This document shows positions 16,247-25,262 of a DNA stretch of 64,000 bases, one piece after another; the stretch's first letter is position 1, and every line of letters begins with the position of its first letter. The translations under genes were made by a program, and so were the position numbers. Origin of the DNA: Streptomyces sp. VRA16 Mangrove soil (GTDB lineage Bacteria; Actinomycetota; Actinomycetes; Streptomycetales; Streptomycetaceae); the NCBI RefSeq assembly GCF_017377775.1, contig NZ_JAFVLN010000008.1:62001-126000 (forward strand), read 5' to 3'. Under the pieces are notes generated by a model. That model was not told the origin of the DNA. It did not search any database and saw nothing but the letters and a program-made list of their open reading frames with translations.

Positions 16247-18682
16247 CTAGAGCGCCCTTCTCAAGGCCCACTTCGCCGGGATCCCCGTCGCCGCGAGGCC
16301 GAGCACCAGGGCCGAGCCCGCGAACGCCCCGTACAGGACCGGCGGGATGTACGGGGCCTCGCCCGTCAGCCCCTTGGTCATCGGAATCAGGGTCGCCAGC
16401 GCGATGGCCGTGCCCAGGGCGATGCCCGCGCCCGCCACCAGCAGGGCCTCCCAGCGGATCATGCGCAGGACCTGGGTGCGGGTGGAGCCGATCAGGCGGA
16501 GGGTGCCGAGTTCGCGGCGGCGGTCGAGAACCGTCATCACCAGGGTGTTCACCGCGGCGATCGCCGCGAAGCCGCCGAGGACCGCAGCCATGGTGGTGTT
16601 GGCCCAGGCGTTGAGTTCGCGGTCCAGGGACCGGGCCGCGGTGTAGTCGGCGCGGGCCAGCGGGGTGCCGAAGGCGGTGAGGGCCTCGGTCGTGCCGCCC
16701 TTCGTCCACAACTCGGTGTCGTAGGGGTCGGTGACGTGGCCGGCCAGCGCCGCGCGCGGGAGCGTGACCTGGGCGAGGCCGAGGCCGCGTGCGTACGTCG
16801 CCGTGACCTTCGGGGAGACCTTGGTGCCGTCGGGCAGGCGGAACGTGAAGCGGTCGCCGACCCCCACGTCCGCGCTGTCGGCCAGGGACGCGTCCAGGGC
16901 GACCTTGTCCGGGGACGACAGGTCCAGGGCGCCGTGCGTGACCTTGAGGTCCTGGACCCGGGCGAGGTCGTGGGCCGTGCCCGTGACGGCCTGCGTCGAC
17001 ACCGGCTGGAGGGAGCCGGACGACGCGACGAGCACCGAGGTGCGCTGGAGGCCGACTGCGGCCGTGACGCCGGGGGTGTGTCCGGCCCGGTCCACGGCGC
17101 CGGGCGCCAGGCCCGCGTCCGCGCTGACGATGTGGTCGGCGGTGATGCCGGCCTTCTGCTGGTCGGCGGTCGCGCGGTCCTCGCTGGTGTGCAGGAAGAC
17201 CAGGACCGAGGAGAACGCCATGGCGAGCACGATCGGGGTGATCGCGGAGGCGAGCCGGCGGGCGTTCGACCGGGAGTTGGCGGCCGCGAGCGACGCGGAC
17301 GCGCCGCCGCCGCGCAGCGGAAGGCCGAACAGGGCGGCGCAGGCGCGGGCCACCAGCGGGCCGAGCAGCGCCACCGCGAGCATGAAGAGCATGACGACGC
17401 CGAGGGCGGTGTTGGCCGCGTCCTCGCCGCTGAGGTTCGCCGCGAGGACCGCGCAGACGGCGCCGCCCACCGCCGCCGCGATGCCCAGCGGTGTGCGGAT
17501 CCAGCCGAAGCGCAGCCGCTCGGCCGACGCCTCGGAGAGGGCCTGGCCCGGCTTGATGCGGGAGGGGCGGCGGGCCGCCATGTACCCGGAGAGGAGCGCG
17601 GTGAGGAGCGCCGTGCCGACGGCCGCGAGGAACGGGATGTACGAGACCGAGAGGCCGACCGCCTCGGGGATCGCGCCCTTCGACTGGAGCTGTCCGAACC
17701 ACCAGTGGGCGAGCGCGACGCCGGGCAGGCAGCCGAGGACGGCCGCGGCCGGGGCGATGAGCAGGGTCTCCGTGGCGATGGCGCGGCGGACCTGGCGCGG
17801 GGTGGTGCCGATGGCGCGCAACAGGGCGTATTCGCGGGCGCGTTGACCGACGGAGAGGGCGACGGTGCCGGCCGCGGTGAACACGGCGACCATGGTGGCG
17901 ATGCCGCCGAACGAGCCGCCGACCCCCATCAGCATCTCCCTGGCCTGGGCGAGGGAGGAGTCCTCGACGGCGCCGCGGTCGTCGCCGGTGTGCACATGGG
18001 CCGCCTTCGCCCCCGAGAGGGCGTGCGTGACCTGGGTGTCGAGGGTGTCCGCCGAGACGCCGGGCTTCGGCAGGACGGCGATCGCGTCGATCCGCCCCGG
18101 ATGCCCCGAGGTGCGTAGGGCGTCGGAGTCCGCGAGCCAGACCGTGCCCGTGGTGCCCGTGGTGCCGGAGACGCGATAGGTGCGCTCGCCCTCGGGCGTG
18201 GTGAGCGTGACGCGGGCGCCGACGCGGGCGCCGGAGGTGACGAGCTCGCCGGACCGCGGGGCGCGGCCCGCGGTGAGGGCGTCGCCGGTGAAGGCGGTGG
18301 AGCCCCAGTTGTGGGCATCGGTGGCCTTGCCGTCGCGCTGCACCGGGAAGGTCAGGTCCGCGACCGCCGTCCGCGCGCCGGGGGCCGAAGCCGCCTTCGC
18401 CACGAGCGAGTTGTCGAGGCGGGCGCGGTCCGGGAGCGGGACCGACTCCTCGGAACGGCCGTCGCCGGAGCCGGTGACGTAGTGGGCGCTCTGGTCGGCG
18501 GCGACGACGACGGGGGCGCCCGCGTACCGCTCGGGCGGCACCGACGCCCGGATCCCCGTCTCCAGGAGGATGCCGCACGCGGAGACGATCAGGGCCGCCA
18601 TCATCAGGGCGACGAAGGTGCCCGCGAAGGCGGCGGGGCGGAAGCGGAGGGCGGCGCGGGCCAGCCCGTTGGAGCGCACCAT
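16247..18682 (-). CDS. ABC transporter permease, FtsX/MacB-like
   Basis: 811-residue permease with two FtsX-type halves. A transmembrane helix near the N-terminus (LRFRPAAFAGTFVALMMAAL) is followed by a large extracytoplasmic domain, a block of three helices with the FtsX signature region (AREYALLRAIGTTPRQVRRA), central helices, a second extracytoplasmic domain, and a C-terminal FtsX block (RRRELGTLRLIGSTRTQVLRM). Its ATG overlaps the stop of the upstream ATPase gene (TGATG), so the two are coupled. The pair is probably a type VII ABC exporter acting on an antibiotic, lipid or peptide, or a mechanotransmitter. Substrate unknown. Confidence 0.9.
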   Translation of the reverse strand: MVRSNGLARAALRFRPAAFAGTFVALMMAALIVSACGILLETGIRASVPPERYAGAPVVVAADQSAHYVTGSGDGRSEESVPLPDRARLDNSLVAKAASAPGARTAVADLTFPVQRDGKATDAHNWGSTAFTGDALTAGRAPRSGELVTSGARVGARVTLTTPEGERTYRVSGTTGTTGTVWLADSDALRTSGHPGRIDAIAVLPKPGVSADTLDTQVTHALSGAKAAHVHTGDDRGAVEDSSLAQAREMLMGVGGSFGGIATMVAVFTAAGTVALSVGQRAREYALLRAIGTTPRQVRRAIATETLLIAPAAAVLGCLPGVALAHWWFGQLQSKGAIPEAVGLSVSYIPFLAAVGTALLTALLSGYMAARRPSRIKPGQALSEASAERLRFGWIRTPLGIAAAVGGAVCAVLAANLSGEDAANTALGVVMLFMLAVALLGPLVARACAALFGLPLRGGGASASLAAANSRSNARRLASAITPIVLAMAFSSVLVFLHTSEDRATADQQKAGITADHIVSADAGLAPGAVDRAGHTPGVTAAVGLQRTSVLVASSGSLQPVSTQAVTGTAHDLARVQDLKVTHGALDLSSPDKVALDASLADSADVGVGDRFTFRLPDGTKVSPKVTATYARGLGLAQVTLPRAALAGHVTDPYDTELWTKGGTTEALTAFGTPLARADYTAARSLDRELNAWANTTMAAVLGGFAAIAAVNTLVMTVLDRRRELGTLRLIGSTRTQVLRMIRWEALLVAGAGIALGTAIALATLIPMTKGLTGEAPYIPPVLYGAFAGSALVLGLAATGIPAKWALRRAL

Positions 18683-19479
18683 CAGGCGGCCGCTCGCATC
18701 GCGGCGCGGGTCGTGAGGGTGCTCATGCGGCCGGCGATGGCGTCGGGGGACGCACCGGTCAGCTGGTCGACGATCGCGCCGTCGGCCAGGAACAGGACGC
18801 GGTCCGCGTGGGCGGCGGCGACCGGGTCGTGGGTGACCATGACGACGGTGGCGCCCATCCGGTCGACGGCGGCGCGCAGCAGTCCGAGGATCTCCTGGGC
18901 GGTGGTGGTGTCGAGGGCACCGGTCGGCTCGTCCGCGAAGATCACGTCGGGGTCGGTGACGAGGGCGCGGGCGATGGCGACGCGCTGCTGCTGACCGCCG
19001 GAGAGCTCGCCGGGGCGGCGCCTTCCCTTGTCGCCGAGGCCGACCCGGGTGAGGACGTCGGCGGCGCGGCGGCGGTCGGGGCGGCGGCCCGCGAGGCGCA
19101 TCGGGAGGAGCACGTTCTGCTCGACGGTGAGCGAGGGCAGCAGGTTGAACGCCTGGAAGACGAAGCCCAGGCGGGTGCGGCGCAGCTCGGTGAGCTTGTT
19201 CTCGTTCATGCCGGTGATCGCCGTGCCGCCGAGCACGACGGTGCCGTCGGTGGGCCGGTCGAGGCCGGCCGCGCACTGCAGGAACGTGGACTTGCCGGAG
19301 CCGGAGGGGCCCATCACCGCGGTGAACGTGCCGCTGGGCAGGGCGAGATCGATGCCCCGCAGCGCGTGCACGGCGCCGCCGCCGCGGCCGTACTGGCGGC
19401 GCACTCCGCGCAGCTCGACGGCCCAGCTGCCGCCGGGGGTTGCCTCCGGCTCGGTGTGCCGCTTCTTGCGCAGGCCCAT
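18682..19479 (-). CDS. ABC transporter ATP-binding protein, MacB/LolD-like
   Basis: About 265 residues. Walker A GPSGSGKST, Q-loop, ABC signature LSGGQQQRVAIARAL, Walker B VIFADEPTGALD and the switch histidine MVTHD are all intact; the sequence is typical of the MacB/LolD/FtsE branch that pairs with FtsX-like permeases. The ATG at 19479 was chosen because GAGAGG lies just upstream; another in-frame ATG at 19506 would add nine residues but has no ribosome-binding site. It is first in the operon with the permease and diverges from the antiporter gene across about 200 bp. Confidence 0.93.
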   Translation of the reverse strand: MGLRKKRHTEPEATPGGSWAVELRGVRRQYGRGGGAVHALRGIDLALPSGTFTAVMGPSGSGKSTFLQCAAGLDRPTDGTVVLGGTAITGMNENKLTELRRTRLGFVFQAFNLLPSLTVEQNVLLPMRLAGRRPDRRRAADVLTRVGLGDKGRRRPGELSGGQQQRVAIARALVTDPDVIFADEPTGALDTTTAQEILGLLRAAVDRMGATVVMVTHDPVAAAHADRVLFLADGAIVDQLTGASPDAIAGRMSTLTTRAAMRAAA

Positions 19480-19637
19480 GATCGCCCTCTCGTACGGGTC
19501 GGACATCGGATTCGACGTATCGAACGTACGGATTCAGGGCCCTCGCGAACCATGGGGGCGACTGGCCGAACCGTGGTGGGGAGAACCCCACCACGGGACT
19601 TCCGGCCCCCCGATTCAGTACTTTGGTAAGCTAAGTA

Positions 19638-19666
19638 TTGACGCTTTCTTGACGATCCCTTTACCT
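19638..19666 (+). promoter_or_regulatory. Likely promoter of the CPA2 antiporter gene
   Basis: TTGACG (19638-19643), a 17-bp spacer and TTACCT (19661-19666) fit the principal sigma factor consensus. An imperfect TACTT...AAGTA repeat sits just upstream (19619-19637). Transcription from here would leave only a short leader before the GAGGAG ribosome-binding site at 19676-19681. Confidence 0.5.
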
Positions 19667-19706
19667 ATCCAGGAAGAGGAGCGGGCCCATCGGACACGCA
19701 GACACC

Positions 19707-20912
19707 TTGATAGCCATGGGCGGGGCCTTTCTCGCCGCCGCCGTCCTCGCCCGCCTCGGCGGACGCATCGGACTTCCCACCATCCCCCTGTTCATCCTGG
19801 CCGGGATCCTGCTCGGCCCGCACACACCCGGCATCGTGCTCGTCGCCGACCCGCACGACCTGGAGATGCTCTCCGCGCTCGGCCTGGTGCTGCTGCTCTT
19901 CTACCTCGGCCTCGAGTTCCACCTGGACGACCTGAAGGCGGGCGGCCGCAAGATGGCCGTCGCCGGGGGTACGTACCTCGCGCTGAACGTCGGCGCCGGC
20001 CTCGGCTTCGGATTCGCCCTCGGATGGGGCACCTCCGAGGCTCTGGTCCTCGCCGGGGTGCTCGGCATCTCGTCGTCCGCGATCGTGACCAAGGTCCTCG
20101 TCGACACCGGACGGCTCGGCAATCCGGAGACCAAGCCGATCCTCGGCATCATCGTGGTCGAGGACATCTTCCTCGCGCTGTACCTGGCGGCGCTGCAACC
20201 GATCCTGTCCGGCGCCGACTCGCTCTCGGCGGCCGTGATGGACGGCGGCAAGGCCTTCGGGTTCCTGCTGCTGCTCGCGCTCGCGGCGCGGTTCGGGACG
20301 CGGGTCGTCGGCAAGCTCTTCCGCACCAAGGACGACGAGCTCCTCGTCATCTCGTTCCTGGGCGCCGCGGTGTTCGTCGCCGGGGTCTCCGAGTGGTTCG
20401 GGGTCGCGGACGCCATCGGGGCGTTCATGGTGGGTCTGATGCTCGGGTCGACCGCGTCCGGGGAGCGGATCCGCAAGCTGGTGCATCCGTTGCGGGACGC
20501 CTTCGGCGCGATCTTCTTCTTCGCGTTCGGTCTGTCGATCGATCCCGGGGATCTGCCGACGGTGGTGTGGCCCGTGCTCGCCGCTGTCGCGGTGACGCTG
20601 GTGATGAACGTGCTGGCGGGGCTGGGGGCCGCCCGGGTGTACGGGTTCGGGCCCGGGCCCGCGGCCAACATCTCCACGACCTTGCTGGCCCGGGGGGAGT
20701 TCGCGCTGATCCTCGCCACGATGGCGGCGGGGGCCGGGCTGGACTCTCGCCTCTCCCCGTTCATCGCGGGGTATGTGCTGGTGCTGGCCGTGCTCGGGCC
20801 GCTGGCAGCCGGGCGGTCGGGGTGGTTGGCTCGGGTGCTGCCCGGTGGGCGGGAGGAACTCTCCCCCACCCCGCCCCTTCCCGAAAACGTCCCTGCGGGA
20901 CGAGCGCCGTAG
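19707..20912 (+). CDS. Cation:proton antiporter (CPA2/Kef-type)
   Basis: About 401 residues, with some 12 hydrophobic segments and CPA2-family hallmarks: GRIGLPTIPLFILAGILLGPHTPG at the start (given here only as its first and last parts, GRIGLPTIP and LGPHTPG), and LGISSSAIVTKVL in the exchange core. It exchanges K+ or Na+ for protons across the cytoplasmic membrane. There is no C-terminal TrkA-N/RCK domain, so it may need a separate regulator. Start choice is uncertain: I list the TTG at 19707, but the best ribosome-binding site (GAGGAG) points to an in-frame ATC at 19689, six codons upstream; an ATG at 19716 also exists. Cationic specificity unknown. Confidence 0.9.
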   Translation: MIAMGGAFLAAAVLARLGGRIGLPTIPLFILAGILLGPHTPGIVLVADPHDLEMLSALGLVLLLFYLGLEFHLDDLKAGGRKMAVAGGTYLALNVGAGLGFGFALGWGTSEALVLAGVLGISSSAIVTKVLVDTGRLGNPETKPILGIIVVEDIFLALYLAALQPILSGADSLSAAVMDGGKAFGFLLLLALAARFGTRVVGKLFRTKDDELLVISFLGAAVFVAGVSEWFGVADAIGAFMVGLMLGSTASGERIRKLVHPLRDAFGAIFFFAFGLSIDPGDLPTVVWPVLAAVAVTLVMNVLAGLGAARVYGFGPGPAANISTTLLARGEFALILATMAAGAGLDSRLSPFIAGYVLVLAVLGPLAAGRSGWLARVLPGGREELSPTPPLPENVPAGRAP

Positions 20913-20929
20913 GGGTTCCGTCGTGGTCG

Positions 20930-20976
20930 GCTGCCGGCCGGTGGGGCTTCTCGCGCAGTTCCCCGCGCCCCTGAGG
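20930..20976. repeat. Streptomyces-type intergenic repeat, copy A
   Basis: The block around CTGCCGGCCGGTGGGG and TCGCGCAGTTCCCC, then CGCGCCCCTGAG, is shared in order with 57065-57139. I remember similar sequences as common intergenic repeats in Streptomyces. It lies between convergent genes, and the following GC-rich palindrome (about 20992-21036) may act as a terminator. Confidence 0.6.
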
Positions 20977-21049
20977 CATGCGCTCCGCGCAGCCTCCCCT
21001 GGGCGAGCAGGGCTCTCTTCCAGGGGCGCGGGGCCGTGTCCATCAGCGG

Positions 21050-22222
21050 CTACGCGTCGCGGCAGATCAGCAGCAGCGCCCGGTCGTCGTTGACGTCCTT
21101 GGCCACCGCCTCGATGAGGTGCCAGGCCGCACCGTGGAAGCCCCCGGTGACGTAGCGGTCGGCCTCGCCCGTGAGGCGGTCGATGCCCTCGGCGATGTCG
21201 CGCTCCGAGGTCTCGACGAGGCCGTCGGTGAAGAGCATCAGGACGTCGCCGGGGCGCAGCGTCCCCTTCGTGGCGTCGAACTCGGCGCCGTCGTAGACCC
21301 CCAGCAAGGGTCCCTCGGCCGCCTTCTCCTCCCAGCGGCCGGTGCCCGCGCTGAGCTGGAGGCCCGGCGGGTGGCCCGCGGAGTAGAGCTCGTAGTCGCC
21401 GGACTCCAGGTCCAGGACCAGGTGGATGGAGGTGGCGAAGCCCTCGTCCCAGTCCTGGCGGAGCAGATAGCCGTTGGCGGCGGGGAGGAAGGCGTGCGGG
21501 GGCAGTGAGCCGAGGAGGCCGCTGAAGGCGCCGGCCAGGAGCAGGGCGCGGCTCGCCGCGTCCATGCCCTTGCCGGAGACGTCCGTGAGGACGACTTCGA
21601 GGGTACGGCCGTTGTTCGTGCGGGCGGCCACCACGAAGTCGCCGGAGAACGACTGGCCGCCGGCCGGGCGCAGCGCCATCTCGCGGTGCCAGCCCGGCGG
21701 CAGCTTCGGCAGCCGGGACTGGGTGCGGATGCGCTCGCGCAGGTCGAAGAGCATGGTGCCGCCGCGCCGCCAGGGCACGCCGACGCGGCTGCGGAACTGC
21801 GCTATCAGGAGGCCGAAGAAACCGCAGGCGGCCACCGTGAGCACGGTGCCGGGCGTGACGGCCGCGGGCTGCTGCTGGTACGGGCCGAGCTGGTACGACT
21901 CCACGATCAGCGCCGTGGCCGCCGCCGCGTACAGGCCGAGCAGGCTGGCCGGGCGCAGCAGCAGGCCGCCCGCGACGATCGGCAGGACCAGCACCGCGGG
22001 GGAGCACCAGACCGGGTTGAGGATCGTGGCGCAGGCGATCAGCGGGACCGTGATCAGCAGGCCGACCAGGGCGATCCAGTCCGAGCCGTCGCCCCGGAAG
22101 TAGTCCACCCCGGATTTGCGCACGGCTGTGCGGACCCGGTGCATACGCATCTTCAACCGGGCCGGAAACGTCTCGGCCTCCGCGCGCTGCTCGCGCCCGC
22201 GCCGCTCTCGTCGTACCGCCAT
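21050..22222 (-). CDS. Membrane-anchored PP2C/SpoIIE-type serine phosphatase
   Basis: 390 residues. The N-terminal third carries a basic head and about four transmembrane helices (residues about 48-150). The C-terminal 230 residues form a SpoIIE-type PP2C domain with metal-binding motifs GDFVVA, VLTDVSGKGMDAA, and FTDGLVETSER, and a final DDRALLLICR. Such proteins dephosphorylate anti-anti-sigma factors in partner-switching sigma-B-like pathways, usually with an RsbW-type kinase encoded elsewhere; none is adjacent here. No PAS, GAF or HAMP sensor domain is visible, so the membrane helices themselves may be the sensor. Confidence 0.9.
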   Translation of the reverse strand: MAVRRERRGREQRAEAETFPARLKMRMHRVRTAVRKSGVDYFRGDGSDWIALVGLLITVPLIACATILNPVWCSPAVLVLPIVAGGLLLRPASLLGLYAAAATALIVESYQLGPYQQQPAAVTPGTVLTVAACGFFGLLIAQFRSRVGVPWRRGGTMLFDLRERIRTQSRLPKLPPGWHREMALRPAGGQSFSGDFVVAARTNNGRTLEVVLTDVSGKGMDAASRALLLAGAFSGLLGSLPPHAFLPAANGYLLRQDWDEGFATSIHLVLDLESGDYELYSAGHPPGLQLSAGTGRWEEKAAEGPLLGVYDGAEFDATKGTLRPGDVLMLFTDGLVETSERDIAEGIDRLTGEADRYVTGGFHGAAWHLIEAVAKDVNDDRALLLICRDA

Positions 22223-22373
22223 TGCTCGTGGACCTTATCCATCGGTCCCGGACCTGTGCACGGGAGGTCCTACTTGTCCCCCTTTCCGGGCACGTCACGG
22301 GCCGGCACCAGGTCGGCCACAAGGCGGGGAAATTCGGTCGCTCCTGTCCGGCTTGTCCTGATAGGCATGGCTC

Positions 22374-23654
22374 ATGACGACCGACCTGCGCGTGCTGGGC
22401 CGTGACGAGTGGGACCGCTGGTACGAGAGGCTGACGCTGGCCTTCGGCGGGGTGCCGGAGTCGCCCCAGGAGCGGCGGCTGTGGGACGACCTGACCGAGG
22501 TCGAGCGGGCTCTCGGGGTGTGGGACGGCGAGGAGTGCGTGGGCACCGCCGGCGCCTTCTCGTTCCGGGTGGCGGTGCCCGGCGGCGCGTTCGTGGACGC
22601 CGCGGGCGTGACGATGGTGAGCGTCGCGGCCACGCACCGCAGGCGCGGCATCCTGACGTCGATGATGCGGCGTCAGCTCGACGACGTACGCGACCGCGGC
22701 GAGCCCCTCGCGGTGCTCACCGCGTCCGAGCCGGCGATCTACGGGCGCTTCGGGTACGGCATCGGGACGCTGCAGGCCGCCGTCACCGTCGACTCGTCGC
22801 GGGTGCGGATCGAGGGCCCGGCGGGGACGGACGACGTACGGCTGCGGTTCGTGGACACCGCGGAGGCCGCCGAGCGGTGCGAGGCGGTGTACGTGCGGAC
22901 GATCGGCAGCCGGCCGGGGAATCTGGCCCGCTCCCCCGGCTGGGAGCGGCTGCCGCTGCTCGACCCGCCGGAGGAGCGGCACGGGGCCTCGCCGATGCAG
23001 TGCGTGCTGGCCGAGCGGGAGATCAAGGGGAGCGGAGCGACTTCGGTTGAGGGTGATGGTGGGCGACGGGCGGCAGAGGTCGTCGGGTTCGCCCGGTTCC
23101 ACACCAAGCCGGACGGCGAGCACGGGGTGCCGCGCGGGCGTGTCCAGGTGCGCCACCTCCACGCGCTCGACCCCGCGGCATACGCGGCGCTGTGGCGGTT
23201 CCTGTGCTCCATCGATCTGACCGAGGCCGTGGAGAGCCGCAACCGCCCCGTCGACGACCCGCTGTTCTCCCTCGTCTCCGACATCCGGCGGTGCGCCGTG
23301 CGGGTGCGGGACTCGATGCACGTACGCCTGGTCGACGTGGGGGCCGCCCTCGAAGCGCGTACGTATCTCACGCCCGTGGACGTGGTGTTGGAGGTCGAGG
23401 ACGCCTTCTGCCCCTGGAACGCGGGGCGTTGGCGGCTCACCGGTGACGCGAAGGGCGCCTCCTGCGAGCGCACCGACGACGCGGCCGAACTCGCGCTGTC
23501 CGTACGGGAGTTGGCTGCCGCCTATCTCGGCGGTACGTCACTGGCCGGGCTGGCGGGCGCCGGGCGGGTGCGGGAGCTGCGGCCGGGGGCGCTCGCGGAG
23601 GCGTCGGCGGCGTTCGGCTCGGTCGTCGCGCCGTGGCTGCAGCACGGCTTCTAG
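22374..23654 (+). CDS. Eis-family GNAT N-acetyltransferase
   Basis: 426-residue enhanced-intracellular-survival (Eis) family protein: an N-terminal GNAT domain with the acetyl-CoA loop RRRGILTSMM, a central second GNAT-like half with the conserved AIYGRFGYG, and a C-terminal sterol-carrier-like domain ending at the carboxylate that acts as catalytic base in Eis (APWLQHGF). Eis enzymes acetylate amines, including several positions of aminoglycosides. About 20 residues near the middle (GSGATSVEGDGGRRA) look like a low-complexity insertion. It diverges from the phosphatase gene across 150 bp. Physiological substrate unknown. Confidence 0.92.
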   Translation: MTTDLRVLGRDEWDRWYERLTLAFGGVPESPQERRLWDDLTEVERALGVWDGEECVGTAGAFSFRVAVPGGAFVDAAGVTMVSVAATHRRRGILTSMMRRQLDDVRDRGEPLAVLTASEPAIYGRFGYGIGTLQAAVTVDSSRVRIEGPAGTDDVRLRFVDTAEAAERCEAVYVRTIGSRPGNLARSPGWERLPLLDPPEERHGASPMQCVLAEREIKGSGATSVEGDGGRRAAEVVGFARFHTKPDGEHGVPRGRVQVRHLHALDPAAYAALWRFLCSIDLTEAVESRNRPVDDPLFSLVSDIRRCAVRVRDSMHVRLVDVGAALEARTYLTPVDVVLEVEDAFCPWNAGRWRLTGDAKGASCERTDDAAELALSVRELAAAYLGGTSLAGLAGAGRVRELRPGALAEASAAFGSVVAPWLQHGF

Positions 23655-23685
23655 TACGGCTGCCGGTGCGGCTTCCGTGCGGTTC

Positions 23686-24516
23686 CTAGTACGCGCCCGG
23701 GGGCTGGCACGTCGGGCACCAGAAGAGGTTGCGGGCCGCCAGCTCGGCCGTGCGGATCTCCGTGCCGCACAGATGGCAGGGCTGCTGCGCGCGCCGGTAC
23801 ACGTAGACCTCTCCCCCGTGGTCGTCCACGCGGGGCGGGCGGTTCATGGCCTCGGGGGTGTGCTCGGGGCGGACCGTGTCGATGCGGTTGGCCCGCACCC
23901 CGGCGTGCATCAGCTCCACCAAGTCGTCCCAGACGGCGGTGAATCGGGGCTCGGTGATGTTCTTGCCCGGGGTGTACGGGTCGATGCCGTGCCGGAAGAG
24001 GACCTCGGCCCGGTAGACGTTGCCGACGCCCGAGACGACCTTCTGGTCCATGAGCAGCGCGGCGATCGTGGTGCGGCTGCGGGAGATCCGGGCGTACGCC
24101 CTGGCGGGCCCGTCCTGCGCACGCAGCGGGTCGGGACCGAGGCGGTCGTGTATCGCCTGCTTCTCGGCGTCGGTGATCAGGGCGCAGGCGGTGGGGCCGC
24201 GCAGGTCCGAGAAGTGGGTGTCGTTGAGGAGTCGCAGCCGGACGGTGTCCGTGGGCGGCGGGGCCGGGGTCTCGCCGAGCGTGTACGTGCCGAACAGGCC
24301 CAGGTGGATGTGGACCCAGGAGGCCGCGTCCCCGGCCGCACCGAAGCCCAGGAAGAGGTGCTTCCCGTGGGCCTCGGTGCGGGTGAGTTCCTGACCGGTC
24401 AGGAGCGCGGCCGCGTCGGAGAACTTGCCCTGGGGGCTGGTGACGGTCACCGTGCGGTGCCGGAACCGGTCGGCGTGGTCCTGGGCCAGGCGGTGGATCG
24501 TGTGGCCTTCGGGCAC
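23686..24516 (-). CDS. Fpg/Nei-family DNA glycosylase/AP lyase
   Basis: 276 residues. The mature N-terminus is MPEGHTIHR, giving the catalytic Pro2-Glu3 pair used by Fpg/Nei enzymes to remove oxidised bases and cleave the strand by beta,delta-elimination. The H2TH region and a C-terminal zinc finger with CHLC and CPTC are present. The PEGHTIHRLA start is typical of the actinobacterial Nei2 group rather than Fpg (which begins PELPEV). Base-excision repair, cytoplasmic. It is followed 84 bp later by rpiB on the same strand's downstream direction reversed (rpiB lies upstream in transcriptional order), so both may share a transcript. Confidence 0.92.
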   Translation of the reverse strand: MPEGHTIHRLAQDHADRFRHRTVTVTSPQGKFSDAAALLTGQELTRTEAHGKHLFLGFGAAGDAASWVHIHLGLFGTYTLGETPAPPPTDTVRLRLLNDTHFSDLRGPTACALITDAEKQAIHDRLGPDPLRAQDGPARAYARISRSRTTIAALLMDQKVVSGVGNVYRAEVLFRHGIDPYTPGKNITEPRFTAVWDDLVELMHAGVRANRIDTVRPEHTPEAMNRPPRVDDHGGEVYVYRRAQQPCHLCGTEIRTAELAARNLFWCPTCQPPGAY

Positions 24517-24556
24517 GCCGTTCCTTTCAAGCAGTCTCGGCGGACGTCACGGGTCG

Positions 24557-24592
24557 CGCCCCGGACCCCGCTCCTCAATCGCCGGAGGGGCT
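24557..24592. repeat. Short intergenic repeat-like sequence
   Basis: The stretch around CCCCGGACCCCGCTCCTCAA and CGCCGGAGGGGCT resembles, from memory, a short repeat found in many Streptomyces intergenic regions. It occupies most of the gap between rpiB and the glycosylase gene. The copy number in this genome cannot be judged here. Confidence 0.4.
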
Positions 24593-24601
24593 AGATCTCG
24601 C

Positions 24602-25090
24602 TCAGCCCTGCTGCGGGTGGTGCGCCGGGATCGCGGGCAGCTCGCCCGTCTCCTCGTAGTGCGTCAGCATCTCGATGCGGCGGGTGTGGCGCTCCTCACC
24701 CGAGTACGGCGTGTTCAGGAAGATCTCGACGAACTTCGTCGCCTCCTCCTGGGTGTGCATGCGGCCGCCGACCGAGATCACGTTGGCGTTGTTGTGCTCG
24801 CGGCCGAGGGCCGCGGTCTGCTCGCTCCAGGCGAGGACGGCGCGGACGCCCTTGACCTTGTTCGCGGCGATCTGCTCGCCGTTGCCCGAGCCGCCGATCA
24901 CGATGCCGAGCGAGTCGGCGTCCGCCGCCGTCCTCTCCGCGGCACGGAGGCAGAACGGGGGGTAGTCGTCGACGGCGTCGTAGATGTGGGGTCCGCAGTC
25001 GACGGGCTCGTGGCCGTGGGCCTTGAGCCATTCGACGAGGTGGTTCTTGAGTTCGTAGCCGGCGTGATCGGAGCCGAGGTAGACGCGCAT
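24602..25090 (-). CDS. rpiB: Ribose-5-phosphate isomerase B
   Basis: 162-residue RpiB/LacA/LacB-family enzyme interconverting ribose 5-phosphate and ribulose 5-phosphate in the pentose phosphate pathway. The start MRVYLGSDHAGYELK carries the phosphate/aldose-binding GSDHAG motif, and the anion-binding loop IGGSGNGEQIAANK is intact. As in other actinobacterial RpiB proteins, the isomerisation base is in the GSGNGE loop and not a cysteine. The ATG at 25090 is preferred because the fold begins at once. No strong ribosome-binding site precedes it. Confidence 0.95.
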   Translation of the reverse strand: MRVYLGSDHAGYELKNHLVEWLKAHGHEPVDCGPHIYDAVDDYPPFCLRAAERTAADADSLGIVIGGSGNGEQIAANKVKGVRAVLAWSEQTAALGREHNNANVISVGGRMHTQEEATKFVEIFLNTPYSGEERHTRRIEMLTHYEETGELPAIPAHHPQQG

Positions 25091-25262
25091 GAATCCGAGT
25101 GTGGCACGCCGTGGGCCGGGTAGTCGCTGGCGGGGCCCTGACCTCACTCTTCACCGGCGTAACGAACACAACAATCCGGAGTCAAGCCTTCCGAAACCGC
25201 ACCGCTTGCGCTTTGAATGCCAGGGCTCGTCCCCCGCGGACCCCACGAACCGAAGGACGTCC

